From Pyrenopolyporus hunteri (taxonomy: Eukaryota; Ascomycota; Sordariomycetes; Xylariales; Hypoxylaceae): a stretch of DNA of 64,000 nt. Each line of letters opens with the position of its first letter. Within the stretch, counting starts at the first letter, position 1. The notes beneath the pieces are model-generated. The model did not search any database, had not been told where the DNA came from, and was given only the letters and a program-made list of their open reading frames with translations. Shown here piece by piece: positions 25,356-37,015 of this stretch. The translations under genes were made by a program, and so were the position numbers. The stretch is from the NCBI GenBank assembly GCA_902806595.1, contig CADCXC010000019.1:209054-273053 (forward strand). Reading direction: 5' to 3'.

Positions 25356-26089
25356 ACGTATAGCTACTGATTTTTATTTTATTTTTTGTGCTGGAATATA
25401 AATATATTGACCAGGCGTCGTAGCATGCGCGACTGTATAATGTAGGTAGTAAGCGGTTGCAGAGGAGATGCAGCACGTTTGTTAGTGGTAGCGGTGGGAA
25501 CTGCATACGACCATGTACCTAGTAGATATCTACAAGATAAGGTACACCCGTATGATAAGGCCACAAGGATCGAATACGTACCCGGGTACCTTCAGAGGTC
25601 AGCGCATCCTACCTAAGGTACCTAGGTAGGTACCTACACCTACCTACCCATTATTCGTCGGGGAAGACGAGAAAAAAGTCAACAACAATACCTACCTACC
25701 TAGGTAAGGTTAGGTAGGTAGGTAGGTACTAGCCAAAATAAATATGGGCATGTAGGTGGTAGGTAGGTACGCACATCACAGAAGGGTAGGTACCTACATA
25801 TTCCCTAACCACCCCTTATTAACGCAGTTATAACCCAACGATGACAGACATGATACCCGACAGAAGAATAAAAGGCCTTGGAATTTACAGCAGATGATCC
25901 CATAGACTATGGGTACCTACATGTAGGCAAGTACCTATTATTAATACGCGATGTTCAACGGTTATTCAAATCAGCAGGTACCCAGGCCCCTTAATATTTC
26001 ATGTCTTTGACTGAAAAATTATTAACTTGAGAAGAAAACGGTAACTATAGCTAGATCACCCAGGACGCAGCTAACTAGAAAGGGGAAAA

Positions 26090-26120
<31 letters not shown>

Positions 26121-26161
26121 AAACCACCAGAGACAAAGCCAAGTTGCAAATTTCCACCATT
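25356..26161. other. Intergenic region dense in TAGGTACC palindromes
   Basis: No gene is seen. The stretch 25575-25800 is crowded with overlapping acctacctacctaggta / taggtaggtaggtacc words, which can pair within and between copies. A (GA)n microsatellite preceded by an A run lies at 26086-26121, just beyond the stop of the minus-strand acyltransferase-like gene. Confidence 0.7.
26086..26121. repeat. A-run and (AG)n microsatellite
   Basis: A run of about 13 A is followed by about eleven AG dinucleotides. It lies in the likely 3' flank of the acyltransferase-like gene. Confidence 0.9.
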
Positions 26162-27281
26162 TTAGAATCGTAGGAGAACTTCCTCGCTGTACTCGGTAGG
26201 CCTCCCGAACGTAACCTGCGCATTCCTCCCTGTCAAATCCATTACGATGGTGAATAGCGTCTGGGCCTTGGAACCGACTTCTTGCTTTCTATTGATGGAC
26301 GCCGGATACCCCTTAGTGTCCTTGAGGACTTCGAAGAGAGCGTCGAGAGTCGGTTCAGGTATACTAGACGTGAGCTCCTGGATTCGCGTCAGTCGCCACG
26401 GCGAGTCTTCCAGCCAGGTGAGCTCCTTGACGTCTGGCTTGTCGAGAATAAGATGATTGGTGTGGCACAATCGTCCCTCGATATCCGCAGCCAACTCCTT
26501 CACCCAGAGGCTTGTACACTCGAGGCCCGTCGAACCTGTCGCGTCGCCAATCAAGATGTGCCCGCCTCCAGCAACGCCGAAAGATTTAATCGACTTCACG
26601 GCTTCCTCTCGTGATTTTGACTCTAACGCGACGCGGAGAGCGAAATGTATGGGCAGCTTTGACCAGTCGACACCACGACAGCGGATGGCATTCAAGCAGC
26701 AGCCCACGCCGTTCGAATTAAGCCCGATTTTCCCGATGATGCCAGCTTCGGTGACCATCGCAATGTCCGGCATGTCCGTCCCCGCCTGAGATATGTAGCA
26801 TATTATGAGATTGGGACCTTGTTCTATCCTCCAATCCCAGTTCTGACAGAGAAACGACTTGGATCCGGCGAACCAACCCAGACTTGTGCAGCCGTCACTG
26901 GGGACAGCGGGTATCCCTTCAGACGTGTGGGAACAGAGGCCGAAAGTAATCTCAGAGCGTATGTTCAACGCTAGGATATCCAGGAACGGTATCTGCGCTC
27001 CATGGGCGATGCCACTGAGCTCCACGAGGTAGCGTGGTACGATCCCTTTCAAGAGCTCATAGTATTTGGACGCTTCTTGCAGAACGTCGGCCCAACCCAA
27101 CGAGCAGGACTCCTGGAACATCTGTTTATAGAAACGGACGGATCCCCGTATCTTATCTTTGGCTAGTTTACCATGCGTCAAGCCAATCTACTGCAGAATT
27201 AGTTTCGGGGACGATGAGTCGCCGACGGACCCAGAAGGGCAGTACCTCGTAAGGCGTTCCACTACACCGGACTTCTAGCAT
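26162..27281 (-). CDS. Isopenicillin-N acyltransferase-like Ntn hydrolase (C45 family)
   Basis: Two exons: 27281-27246 (12 codons, MLEVRCSGTPYE) and 27187-26162, separated by a 58-bp intron (gtactg...cagtag). The join reads PYE|IGLTHGKLA, as expected for the start of acyl-CoA:6-aminopenicillanate acyltransferases. Total about 353 residues, close to the roughly 357 of the Penicillium enzyme. The self-cleavage site DGC lies at about residues 110-112; cleavage before Cys112 would expose the N-terminal nucleophile and give alpha and beta subunits. NWDW, EAGIIGKIGLNS and HTNH are further family motifs. The protein ends in LLRF, not a peroxisomal PTS1. Homologues without a penicillin role are widespread in fungi, and no pcbAB or pcbC is visible here, so the substrate is unknown: it may acylate or hydrolyse other amides or peptides. 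No frameshift is needed. Confidence 0.9.
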
Positions 27282-28084
27282 ACTGCTTTACGGGGCAACG
27301 ATTTTTTTTTTTCTTGGGGGGGAAGGGGATGTCGTATATGAAGTATGACGACCGATATGATAAAAGGGTTAACCACTGAGGATAATAATTATATCTCATG
27401 TATTTCCCAAGTGACCTATCGGTATAGTATACCATTCCATGCAATGCATATATGAAAAGCGACGCTTCCCCGCAAGCGGTGAATTGGTGCATCTCACATC
27501 TATGGTATATACCTGTATCCATATATATATACCTAGGTAGGTAGGCAGGATATATACTACATCATGTGCCTACCACGTGCAAGTATGAATATGACTAGGA
27601 TAAAGTGCACATGTGGTAGGAACGCAATGTAGGTGTAGTAAGTTATCGAGAGAGCTCGAATATCGAACTCTTTTCGATGTACCAACATTTTGCTAAGGAA
27701 CGATCTTATAGGTAAGAAGCCAGGGAGCCAAGGCTTTTCGTATTTTCTCTATTTCCTCTCCTTTTTCTTTTCTTACTCTTTTTCTCTTGTTTCGTTTCTC
27801 TCGGGGAAACGTACGTCGAATAGAGCGCCAATCCTTCTACAATTACCGCGTAACGGGCTAAATCGAAACCTTTTGGTTTATACCGTCTGTAGACGTACCA
27901 ATCGGCCTGCTAGGGGCGGCGGGGGAAGGGGGATCGGCGATGGTTCGTCTATCAGAGTTTGGCTTTAAGGTAATATAGGCTCGAGCCCCAAGACCACGAC
28001 GTCACACATGTATGCATATACGTACCTACGTACCTGGCAGGTAGGTACCTACTCCGATTTCAGGTCCTACCCATAGGTACTGGG
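27282..28084. other. Intergenic region
   Basis: No gene is recognised. A T run lies at 27301-27313, a pyrimidine-rich stretch at 27740-27800, and TAGGTA-type words at 27530-27545 and 28020-28070. The region should include the promoter of the minus-strand acyltransferase-like gene. Confidence 0.5.
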
Positions 28085-28360
28085 CAGAAGGACGTCAAAA
28101 TAACTGGCGCACCCCCTAACAATAAATACTAAGGGACTTAAAATAATAAAATTCATATCCGCCTAAAAAATAGATTGAATGTTAAAACTAATTATTGTAA
28201 CATATTTATAGTTTATATAATAGTCTATAAAATTTTTGAAAATTTAAAACAAGATGGTAATATGAATTTTCGAGATTGAAGATAAAATATTAAAGTATAG
28301 TTTGGTATTGATGGAATTGAAGCGTTTTGGTAGTGCGCCACTTTTTTTGACGTCCTTCTG
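28085..28360. mobile_element. MITE-like non-autonomous DNA transposon, 276 bp
   Basis: The ends are inverted repeats of 28 bp: the left end 28085-28112 starts cagaaggacgtcaaaa and the right end 28333-28360 ends ttttgacgtccttctg. They match at 26 of 28 positions. The direct repeat CTGGG flanks the element on both sides (28080-28084 and 28361-28365), as expected for a 5-bp target-site duplication. The interior is AT-rich and has no long frame. CpA and TpG are common, so it has not been mutated like the large AT-rich blocks. Superfamily is not assignable by eye; a 5-bp duplication is unusual among common fungal TIR families, and a 3-bp TGG duplication with a 29-bp repeat is an alternative reading. 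Confidence 0.85.
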
Positions 28361-28365
28361 CTGGG

Positions 28366-29065
28366 TTACGCACTCAGGTAAGTACCTGCCTGCTACCTAC
28401 GTAGCGTAACACCTACCTACCTAGGTACCTGGATAGTATGTACCGTGATCCCACTGCTTCCCTTTCCACTCTTCCCTTCTTCCCCATCTCCCTCTCAATT
28501 TTCCTAGCTGCAACAACATACATACATCATTCTCCCTTTTCGTCCATGATTCACGGCGCCAAGCTATTGGATGGAGGCCGTGGACAACACCAAACTTGGA
28601 ATGTCTCAATACTATGCTCTAACCGGAATTTTACGTCTGGGCGACGTGAGTGTCCCGCCCTTCCCTGCTGGCGACCCCGAGTAGAGCTAGCGTCGCATAA
28701 GAAAGAGCCCAAACATGTACGGATTTCGTAGTCCACGATGCTGGCGGCGCCTTAGACGGGGTTGTTGTTGGGGGGGACACTGATGGGCAACCCGACCTTG
28801 CGTCTGACCTTGGAAAGCAGACCGAGTGCGTGACTCCTTATATATATTTAAGAATGGAAGCTAGTTCTCCGCATCGTGGATATCATGTAGCATCTTCGTC
28901 TCTTGGCTAATTGGAAGCCCATGAACACGTCGGGATCACGCGCCAATATCGCTAACCCTGCAACTCTCGGGGTCTCTGCATCACCCGCCAGCAGCTTCTC
29001 TACTAGGTTTTGTTCTAATAAATCTCGAGGGGTGAGCATCGCTTGACGCTTGACGCTTGACCGAG
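28366..29065. other. Intergenic region upstream of the App1-like gene
   Basis: TAGGTACC-type words at 28375-28430 adjoin the MITE. A short open frame at 28438-28731 (about 97 codons) has no recognisable similarity. No other gene is seen. Confidence 0.45.
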
Positions 29066-30417
29066 ATGGCCACACGTTACAAGTACACAGGAGCACTCGA
29101 AATGCAGCATCGCACCCGAAAGGAGCGCCGATTCGACGAGACCGAGCGTGAATTGCCTAACTTCTCTCCCTTCACCTCGGCTCTAACCTCGACCGATAAG
29201 GCCCTTCAACTTCTGTCCTATTTGGGCAAGAAGAATCCCTTCCCGCGCTCAATTACGGGACGGGATACCGTTTGGCTGCTGGACAACACCGCATATCGTA
29301 ACGAAGCAACGGGGAGGTGGGAGGCGGAATTTGTTACGGCCGCTTTCTCCCAGCGTTCGTCGTGTCCCATCATTGACGCTGTAACTGTTGTTGCCGGAAA
29401 GATCGACTTGGACGAGAAAGACCCCAATTATCCCACCATCGAAGAGCGCATCCGGCCCTTCTTACAGGATATCAAGCCGGGGGCTCAGGTCAAGGCGCTT
29501 CAAGAAGGAAAAACACCACTCAAACTCGGTCCCGGCGGTAGGAACGGGATTAGCAGCGATATTAAGAGGCTACCTGAGGGCAGGGGCCATGCCATCCTCG
29601 TTCCTACGGTCGCCAAAGTCCCCAAAGGCGCCGATGGCCTGCTAGAAATGAAAACCTTCTTCGCCGAACCAGAAGGCTGGGCCGTAATATCCGGTATACT
29701 AGCTACCTATCTAGCTATAAGAGTGCGAGGACCGCTGACATCGACGCACAGATATTGATGACACGATCAAGGTTACTCAGACGAGCGATCCTGTCGGCAT
29801 TCTGCGGACGACCTTCCTCGAGACGCCTAGGGTTTGTCCCGGCATGCCCGAATTGTACCGATCCATTCAATCTTATATCGGGGAGCAGTCGCCGTGGTTC
29901 TATCTGTCAGCCTCGCCGTATAATCTATACCCCTTCTTACGCGATTTCCGTGAGCAACACTATCCGCACGGCACCATTATTTTACGCGACGCTAGTTGGA
30001 TGAGCCTGCCAGGGCTGCTGACGACTCTTACGCTTGGTACGGAAGATTACAAGGTTGACCGCATGGGAAAGATTCATTCGTGGCTTCCGAAAAGGAAGAT
30101 GATCTGTATTGGCGATTCGACTCAGTCTGATCCCGAAGCTTACGGCGAGATGTGAGTGGCCATTATATCGCCTTATGTTGAACGTCTCGATATTGACTTT
30201 GATTAATTAAATCCAGTTACCGAACACGCCCTGGCTGGGTCAAGATGATCCTCATCCGCAAAGTAGAAGATATCGCCGCTATCGGGATCGAGGCAAAGAA
30301 CGAACCGGAGCGATTCGAGAAAGCTTTCAAAGATGTGCCGCGCAGCTATGGCATGTGTTCTCAGACCCGGCCGAATGCAACGATATTATCCGGGATACGG
30401 TTTCCAAGTCTTCATAA
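29066..30417 (+). CDS. App1-like phosphatidate phosphatase (DUF2183), one frameshift
   Basis: Three exons: 29066-29693, 29752-30151 and 30217-30417, with introns of 58 bp (gtatac...acag) and 65 bp (gtgagt...ccag). Splicing creates the HAD-type catalytic motif D-I-D-D-T at residues 210-214, whose first Asp codon is split by intron 1. Other family signatures are PWFYLSASPYNLYPFLR, GTIILRDASW and KMICIGDSTQSDPEAYG. App1-type enzymes dephosphorylate phosphatidate to diacylglycerol; the yeast member acts at cortical actin patches. One base is missing near 30341-30344 (after VPR): restoring it gives QLWHVFSDPAECNDI and a stop at 30415-30417, for about 409 residues; unrepaired the frame ends at 30421 with unrelated residues. 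The ATG at 29066 is preferred because the slightly longer frame begins with TTG. Confidence 0.88.
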
Positions 30418-30996
30418 ATAGATACAGGATATAGTAGGCGTTTCTCAGGCCGGGAGGGGGGGATGGGTTAGTATATTTTTACGTTGCGATTAGTTTCTAC
30501 TGTAGTCTCCTTTCGTTGTTATTTCTTTGGATACCCTCGACCTTTATGCGAGCAAACGAGTCTCTACGATGCTGTCCCTCCCCCGATCTCATAGTCAGTT
30601 GTGCCCAGTCTGATGATATTGTGTATGATGTCCGAGGGATATCGGCCACACGGTTGCGACCGAAACCCCCAGACTAAAAAACAGTTATCCGTATGATGTT
30701 GGAACTCCGTACAGCCTACGTAGGTTCCTACCTACCTATACAACGTCATACGATCGATACGCCTCCCCCGCACGTCTTACATGCAAGGTACCCACCTGCG
30801 AGCAGCTCTGTCTTGTCTCGTCCTATCCAATCTTTGCTCCGGTTATGCCGGGAGTCGACGTGCGGCACTACCTCCCATCGTGCTGTATGCCCATATTCAA
30901 AAGTAGCTAGCCTCTTCGAAACTACTCCATCTGCGAAGGTCCACGCATTCCCCCGTCCCTTTTCGACCTTGCCTTTTAATCATTTACTCCACGCTC
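30418..30996. other. Intergenic region between the App1-like and GST-like genes
   Basis: About 580 bp without a recognised gene. It includes a taggttcctacctacc motif near 30720. The part closest to 30997 is likely promoter and leader of the GST-like gene. Confidence 0.5.
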
Positions 30997-31122
30997 ATGC
31001 TTAAAAGCCAGCTATTTACCGGCGTGGTTCACAGAGTCCATAGCAAAGCATATTCATCAATCAAGCCGTTTCCCATATCGCAGCCCCGTAACCACAGTTC
31101 TCATCGATCATACCGCCCCACC

Positions 31123-32053
31123 ATGTCTGCTCCCAAGCGTCAGAAGTCATCCAAGGATGTGCCGTACGAACTCATATACTGGCCTCGTATGCCCGGTCGT
31201 GGCGAGCACATCCGCTTGGCCCTCGAAGAGGCCGGCGCAACATATACCGACACGGCGCATATCGAAAATGGCATAGACCAAGTCAGCGCACAGGTTGACG
31301 AAAGTAACGTGGGCGACGACTTAAACCCACCGCCCTTCGCACCGCCTATCCTCCGTCACGGCGATCTCCTCATCTCTCAGACCCCCAACATCCTACTATA
31401 CCTAGGGCCCCGGCTCGGCTTGGTTCCGAGCGAGGACGACGAAGAGCATCCGGATGCGCTGTATAAGGTGAATGAGTTAACCTTGACAGCCCTCGACGGC
31501 TTGAGTAACGAAGTACACGACTGCCACCATCCCATCGCGTCGGGGCTATACTACGAGGATCAGAAAGAGGAAGCCAAGCGGAGGAGTAAAGACTTCGTGC
31601 AGAATCGGCTTCCCAAGTTTTTAGGCTATTTTGAACGCGTGCTGCAGGGCAAAGCAAGCGGAGAAGGGCCCTGGCTCTACGCTGGCCAATTGACATATGC
31701 GGATTTGGTTCTGTTCCAGGTGAGCCATCCTCCCTCTATCCCCTCTATCCCCTATATCCCCTCTCACCCACGTGTGAAGACCGAGTTAAAGTCGTCATCT
31801 AAATCAGCAGCTGCATAGACGGATAATCACTGATATCTCATAGTGTATTGATGGCACCAAGTTCGCTTTTAGGAAGGCTATGGCCGCCGCCGAGAAATCG
31901 GGCAAGTATGCGCACGTCTTCAAGCTGTACGACGCGGTCAAGGAGCGACCCAGGATTAGCGAATACTTAGCTAGCAAGAGGAGGCTACAATACTCCTTGG
32001 GTATCTACCGATATTACGAAGAGTTGGACTTCGGGCCAGAGGGTCGTGATTGA
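31123..32053 (+). CDS. Glutathione S-transferase-like protein
   Basis: Exons 31123-31719 and 31844-32053, with a 124-bp intron (gtgagc...atag) that holds a CCCTCTAT-rich stretch; the junction reads VLFQ|CIDGTKF. The product is 268 residues. An N-terminal thioredoxin-fold domain is shown by YELIYWPRMPGRGEHIRLAL (residues about 15-34) and the glutathione-binding-type turn ISQTPNILLYLG. An all-helical C-terminal domain follows, with LYAGQLTYADLVLF as the conserved N-capping region. It would conjugate glutathione to electrophiles, with likely cytosolic location. The frame is open upstream to ATG 30997, which would add 42 residues rich in Ser, Arg, Lys and His with few acidic ones, like a mitochondrial presequence. 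The 31123 ATG has the better context (CACCATGTC), so both forms may be made. Confidence 0.88.
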
Positions 32054-34150
32054 GACCCGACACACCGGTAGACAAAAGAAAAATCTGGGTTGTGGAGGAG
32101 GTAGATAAAATGGAATAAAATAAAACACAACTAGCTTCACATTATTAAGGACCTTACCTAATTTAGCCTTGGCTAGCATTATTTGTATACCTGTAGGTAG
32201 GTATGTTATTTATTTGTGAGGCACAAGCAAACATTCATCTGGTGGTAAATCACCCTCTATGTTTCTTGGTACATGAGGTAACGGGGATAGCACATTCACA
32301 CCGCCGTCAATTACCACTTTAATAGTTTCCCAATAAGTCATCCGCCAACTTCCACGTCTTCCATCGGGAAGGTTATGAAATTAGTGTCGAGCCCTTCTCG
32401 GGATGCTCATTCTACGAGCTCGCCTAAAATAACCCATACCACCAGATTATGAATCAACCTCCTCGTCTTAACCTCAAGGTACTATTCCAGATGATTCATC
32501 CAGCTGTTGAAATTGAAGAAATCTAAACCGAGACTACGGATAAGCTAGTTGGACTGAATCTAAGTAGGTAGTAATTACCATCAGCGCAGTTCAGAGGTCG
32601 GAATCGTCAAGTTATCACCTACCACCCTCCCAAATTAAGTACAATCATCACACCAACATCCTAAGAGCCGTCTTTCCTTTTCTTTTTCAGCTAGGGCATA
32701 CGTCAGAGTGTCTAGTTAATACGCCGTGCCTCGGTCTACCAATGACCATTTCGGGAGAATTAAGATCCTGCTTCTGCTAATGTTGATGCCCCTAAAGTAG
32801 CACGCTTTTCGGCCCCTATCCCGATTGAGACTAAATTCATGTGTAGAAGGTCATCTACACCCGAAACATAAGAAGCCTTATCTCTATACCGTTTCCCCCA
32901 CTATAAGCAGATCAAGAAATCCGTCGTTGCAGAACATCCTAACCGAAAGGCTGTACGCATATATCAATTGGAAACTGTTGATCGAGCCAACTATGGAGGT
33001 GAGCGTCTAGCCTACCCAGGTACCTAAACTGCGTCTGGGGCGGCATTGCGTTTTTACTCTTGTCACCATTTCAACCAGACTCATGATCGTCTCAAATAAA
33101 TCGAAGAGTGTGCCGTTGCTCCCTTGTTACTTACAAGGGTTTCAATGCAACCTACGCCGGTTTCCCCGTTACACGTATGTACGTTACTTGGTCAATTTGA
33201 ACCAACAGTCAGTGAACCTATACAGCTTGGATATTTTCCTGTCTTGTTAAGATAGACCTAAGTCTTGCATTGAGAACTACATACCTAACCGCCAATCTCA
33301 AAACGAAAAGGATCCCGTGGATGCATATGTCCATATAGTGGGGTTGTGTCCTAAGCCAGTGAAGTTGCGTTATCATGTTAAACGCAATTATTTAGTCTTC
33401 TTATACGATAATGTCCCGTTTATAATGATACACCTAATCCAGGTTCCGCCGTAGAGGTAATGTTGAACTCCTGATAGTCCACGGCTGGCAGGGGATAACG
33501 CATAAGGCATAATACTAGAAAGGGGGAGATGGGGGAGGAGGTTCGGATCAGACATCTCCTTACTTCTTTTCCGGTTACATTCGGTGCTGGGGAGAGGGGG
33601 AGGTGTAAGCAGGTGTTCTCACCAAAAATTGTGCATACCTAGGTAGGTACCTAGCTGTCAAAGATTGTGAAATCCCGGACATGACTCGAGAAAATAAGGC
33701 AATCCGTGTCTTCGGGTCGGTCCGCGTAATGTAGCACATTCAATTGAATTACTTTCTCGAGTGATCCATGGATGTCCTGTTCATTCGTCGTCCGGGTTCC
33801 CATCGCGGATAGGAAACATAGGTACCTAGGTAAGTATGTGCGTGCCGGCATGTATTGTGTCATGAATGCGCAATGAATTATAAGGACCTAGAATATCGAG
33901 CTCTAGATCATGCTCAGACAGTTCTCCTTATAACCCTTGAAGAGAGGGATGTTCCTTTACGAAGAGGTTACTTCGTAGGGACGGTTTTTACGTATACGAT
34001 ACTTGCAAAGATAAATGACCTATCGTTTATTCTATCCATGTTTTGATCCTGGTGTCAAAAGCAATTATTTGCATAGTGGCGCCAACATCGTCTTAAGTAC
34101 GCGATGGGGTATGTAACGTATTTATCTTAAACATTTCTTACTTTATTAAG
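32054..34150. other. Gene-poor region at the end of the first island
   Basis: About 2.1 kb of near-normal but rather AT-leaning sequence with only short frames (up to about 70 codons) and no recognisable protein. TAGGTACCTAG-type words occur at 33638-33655 and 33820-33835. Composition turns strongly AT-rich from about 34150. Confidence 0.55.
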
Positions 34151-35850
34151 TGACGCTTTATAAGGAATTAATAATAAAAAATTAATATTAAACTTTTAAT
34201 TTAACATTAATTATAGGTAATTTCGAAAAATGTTCGTAAAATTTTTAATTAAATAATTAATAAATAAATATATATATATTTAATAATAAAATAATAATTT
34301 TAAATTTATTAAAATTTAATTTTTTAATTTTTTTTTTCGAACGTTTTTTTTACGTAAATAAATATTTATTTATTTAAATAAATAAATAAATATATATAAA
34401 ATTTTAACGTTTAAAATTTATTTTTAATAAAATTAATATTATTATATAAATTTAATTTTATATAAATTAATAATATTAATAAAAAAATTTATATAAATAT
34501 TTTAACGTTTTTAAAAAAATTAATTAAATCGTATATATATAATTTAAAAAATAAATAATTTAAAAAAATAAATAAAAAAATTTAAATAAAAAAATTTATA
34601 CGTTAAATTATATTAAATTATTTATTAAAAATTTAATATATATATTAAAAAAAAACGTTTTTTATATTAAACGTATTTTTTTTTAAACGTTTTAATAAAA
34701 TTAAACGATTTAATTTAAATTAAATCGTTTAATTTAAATTAAATTATTTAATTTTAATATACGTATATATATTTTTAATATATATATATATATACGTATA
34801 CGTATATATATATTTAAATATATATATAAAAATAAAAATAAAAAAATATAATTTTTATAATTTTTTATAAAAATTATATTTTTTTTTTATTTTTTTTTCG
34901 TATATTTTTAAATTATAAATATTTTATTTTTTATTATATTTAAATTTTAAATTACGATTTACGTTATATTAATTTAATTAATTAATTTATAAATTTATTA
35001 AATTAATTATAAAAATTTATAATTACGCGTATAAATTTTAATATAATATTAAAATATATATATTTAATAAATAAATAAAATAAATATATATTATTATATT
35101 TTTTAAAAATTAAAATTTTAAAATTAAAATAATTAAAATAAATCGATGTAATTAATATAATATAATTAATATAATTAATATAATTTATAAAAATTAAAAT
35201 AATTAATTAAATTAAATTAAATTAAATTAAATAATTTTAATTAAATTAAATAATTTTAATTAAATTAAATAATTTTAATTAAATTAAACGATTTTAAATT
35301 TTAAAACGTTTAAAAAATAAATTTTTATTCGATTAAATTATATATACGATTTATTTAATTAAACGATATTTAAACGATTTTTTTAATTAAACGTTCGAAA
35401 TAAATAAAATATATAATATTTAAATAATATATATATTATATATTAAATAAATAATTTAATTTTTATAATTTTAAATTAATAAACGATTTAATTAATTAAA
35501 TAATATATATATTAAAAAATTAAATTAAATTAAATATATATCGTTTAATTAATTTTTTTTAAAACGTTAAAATATTTATTTATTTACATATTATTATTAA
35601 TAAATAAAAAAAAAATAAAAAATTAAAAAAATATTTTTATAAAATATTTAAATTTTAAATATTTATTTAATATTTTAATTTAATTAATATATATAATATT
35701 TATATAAATATAATACTTATAGTTATAATATTTATACGCGTAATATATATTTAAATAAATATTTATATAAATATTTAAATACTTATATATACCTACTTAT
35801 ATAAATGCCGTATATATACTTCGTACTTATAATAATTAAAATAATTTAAT
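34150..35850. other. Small AT-rich, RIP-type block
   Basis: About 1.7 kb of A and T in which C and G are almost only in CpG. Short-period repeats are frequent: taattttaattaaattaaa copies at 35211-35290, aaattaaatcgtttaattta at 34705-34745 and a tatatacgtatacgtatata palindrome near 34785-34810. The right edge grades over about 150 bp (35700-35900) rather than ending sharply. No gene. Confidence 0.85.
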
Positions 35851-35899
35851 GAAAAAGCCGTAAAATTATAACGGTATATGTTAATGCTCACCTATATAA

Positions 35900-37015
35900 G
35901 TCTTTAATATTAAATACTTTCTACTTATTACCCCTAAACCCGCGATGGGAATTCTTCTACTCGGTGAGCGGCACTGTGTAAATAATAGGTAGATGGTGTT
36001 TTTCCCAAAGTAACGTATACATATGTATCATCTACCTGTAATTCTTACATGGGACTTATATACCTAGGTACCTATGCATCTTATATAGGTATGCATTGCA
36101 ATGATGACGCAGGAATCGTCTTACCTCCACTATCTCCACCACTTGCGGCCCAGGGCAGTAGAATAATATCAGTACATTCAATATGACTTGCAGGCGGAAT
36201 CTTATGCAAGGCGTATATCTACCCGTATACAGCACAAAACATAATTATACTAGAATCCAATACTAATACGTACGTGCGTGCTGTCACGGGACGTTTAGGA
36301 CTCCGTTGCTGCGGTTGAAAAAGTAAGGAGCCAGAGGAGTCAAAAGGAATCCTCGAACGTTTCGAGAAGCCCTTCTCTGGCGAACGAATATCAAACCCCA
36401 AAATAACCTCACATAACCTACGTAAATGTCGGTCTGTAAGTGAGGAGGCGGTGACCAGTATTGCACATGTATAACTACCTACCTACCTACCTATATATGT
36501 GGTTGGCTAGGTACCTACATATGTCGCCCTGATTCGACATATCATGGATATCATGGATATCATGGGTCCATTCCGTTGCATTAAGCCAATCGCCTTACCC
36601 TAAGGTATAAGTAAGGTCGGCTTATAATCTCCTTATAGGTGCAGCCCTACTTAACTTAGTTCCAACTTCTCGGGAATTTAAATAAATGAAAAGGGATCCG
36701 CTCCACGTGCTGCAGTGGCACTGGAAGGGCATGAAGGCCATATTTTCAAGGCTAGGCAAGCTAATTATGTTCCGTTACGGGACTCTGTAAAATCAGTGGA
36801 GCCTGTCAAACAAAGGGGTGGTAGCCTCACTGCAGAATCGCGAGAGCTTGATGGTGTAAGGTGTTAGGGCGGTAAGAATTTGACTAGCCCCTTCATGAGA
36901 AAGCTCTCGCTACCTAGGTGGGTAGTTCAACATGAGCTACGTAGGTAGGTAGACTCGACTTTGGGTACGCATCTTCCGCTTCTCAGAATCGTCCCGGCTT
37001 AATTTTAACGACGAT
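35900..37015. other. Islet of normal composition without a gene
   Basis: About 1.1 kb between two AT-rich blocks. It has short frames of about 60 codons only, several TAGGTACC words (36060-36090, 36475-36515, 36910-36955) and a small atatcatgg tandem repeat at 36537-36563. No protein or RNA gene is recognised. Confidence 0.6.

Noticed and set aside
25503..25525. Possible 5S rRNA start (gcatacgaccat)
   Set aside because: Resemblance ends after about 12 bases; the internal control region and the 3' end are absent.
27179..27181. TTG as the start of the acyltransferase-like protein
   Set aside because: A 58-bp intron joins an upstream exon with ATG at 27281 and gives the expected family N-terminus.
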